A stretch of DNA of 64,000 nucleotides from the NCBI RefSeq assembly GCF_039555335.1, contig NC_092639.1, positions 35,073,293 to 35,137,292 on the forward strand, given 5' to 3'. This document shows positions 63,421 through 64,000 of the stretch, piece after piece. The notes beneath the pieces are model-generated. The model did not search any database, was not told the origin of the DNA, and worked only from the letters and a program-made list of their open reading frames with translations. This stretch comes from Amphiura filiformis (Eukaryota; Echinodermata; Ophiuroidea; Amphilepidida; Amphiuridae). The translations under genes were made by a program, and so were the position numbers. How positions within the stretch are numbered: position 1 is the stretch's first letter; the number at the start of each line of letters is the position of its first letter.

Positions 63421-64000
63421 GTTTTGTAGAGTGCTTTTACCACAATTGTGCAGGGCATCATATTTAATGTGAGATGCCAGGCTTTTTTTATAGTAAATTT
63501 GCCAAACCCAGGAGCCAAACTAACATGCTAGTGAGCAGTGATCTCAATTTCATAGTTGCATGAAAAATAAACAGTATACCAAGACATGGATTTCATGTTC
63601 TGTGTTTTTCTAACCTAGTCTCTATTATACTGTTTAAACAAAAATTTACAGAACTTCTGAGAGTGAAAACTGGAAATGTTAAAACTGTCCTTCATGTACC
63701 GGATGTCCCCAAAAAAGGTTACATGTAGATTTTTGAGAATAATCTAAGTTAATGTTAACAAATATAAATATCCTTTTCATGACATAATCTATGTACCCTC
63801 TACTAGAACCCCTGTGAATTGCGAAGATTGAACAAAAACATTGCACCATACACATTTTACGAAAATTACAGCAGATCGAGGAAGCTTTTTAATGTCCAAT
63901 ATGGCTTCCACAAAGAAAACATTAATTAGTGACAGTTCCTTGTCTTCTGTCCACGTCTTACTCGAGAATCTTTGGTGAATGCTAATGTATTTTGGCCATG

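Larger units (their letters stand above)
61469..64000. other. Cryptochrome intron 3 (partial, runs off window)
   Basis: Holds an hAT-like MITE, DR1-containing repeat sequence, a family C repeat and a 215 bp tandem repeat. 63430-64000 shows no recognisable cryptochrome exon or other feature. Confidence 0.45.

Overview
This is a repeat-dense animal genomic window, most likely from a marine invertebrate deuterostome such as an echinoderm or hemichordate. That placement is inference: it rests on short exons split by long AT-rich introns, a vertebrate-type cryptochrome, many DIRS, Ngaro and non-LTR retroelements, and the frequent word AGGCCTAT. There are no prokaryotic operons, no rRNA and no CRISPR array.

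Two host genes can be read through their splice sites. The first, on the minus strand, is a complete WASHC3 (CCDC53), a subunit of the WASH complex. It has seven coding exons between 36652 and 6310, encodes 196 codons, and has an AATAAA signal at 6107-6102. Its 20.5 kb first intron holds most of the transposon load. The second, on the plus strand, is the 5' part of an animal cryptochrome of the vertebrate/clock-repressor type. Three exons lie at 50370-50605, 59794-59902 and 61326-61468, and the gene runs off the right edge. The two genes are divergent, about 13.7 kb apart. A CACGTG E-box and a TTATGTAA D-box lie within 300 bp upstream of the cryptochrome ATG.

Layout. 1-6.1 kb: downstream flank of WASHC3 with several MITEs. 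6.3-16.1 kb: WASHC3 exons 7 to 2; intron 6 holds an ITR element split by a LINE. 16.1-36.6 kb: intron 1, holding a GC-rich 8.1 kb DIRS-like tyrosine-recombinase retroelement (17319-25390), a tandem tRNA-derived SINE pair, PIF/Harbinger-like and hAT-like elements, and a 7.0 kb foldback element (29261-36288) with arms of about 1.5 kb, itself carrying nested insertions. 36.9-45.6 kb: two LINEs, one cut by a 1.56 kb DNA element, and a 1.06 kb TIR element. 46-50 kb: MITEs up to the cryptochrome promoter. 50.4-64 kb: cryptochrome, whose first intron contains a decayed antisense Ngaro/DIRS-type gag-RT-RNase H element, a 117 bp tandem array and further MITEs.

The strongest part of the annotation is the set of insertions with exact target-site duplications. 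Six hAT-like elements have 7-8 bp duplications, three PIF/Harbinger-like ones have TAA, and three Tc1/mariner-like ones have TA. These allow the nesting order to be read directly. I found no clearly new host system. The most unusual objects are the 7 kb foldback with its nested insertion and possible excision footprint, the DIRS element with an extra palindromic block at one end, and perfect DR1 (AGGTCA-A-AGGTCA) sites spread by repeats.
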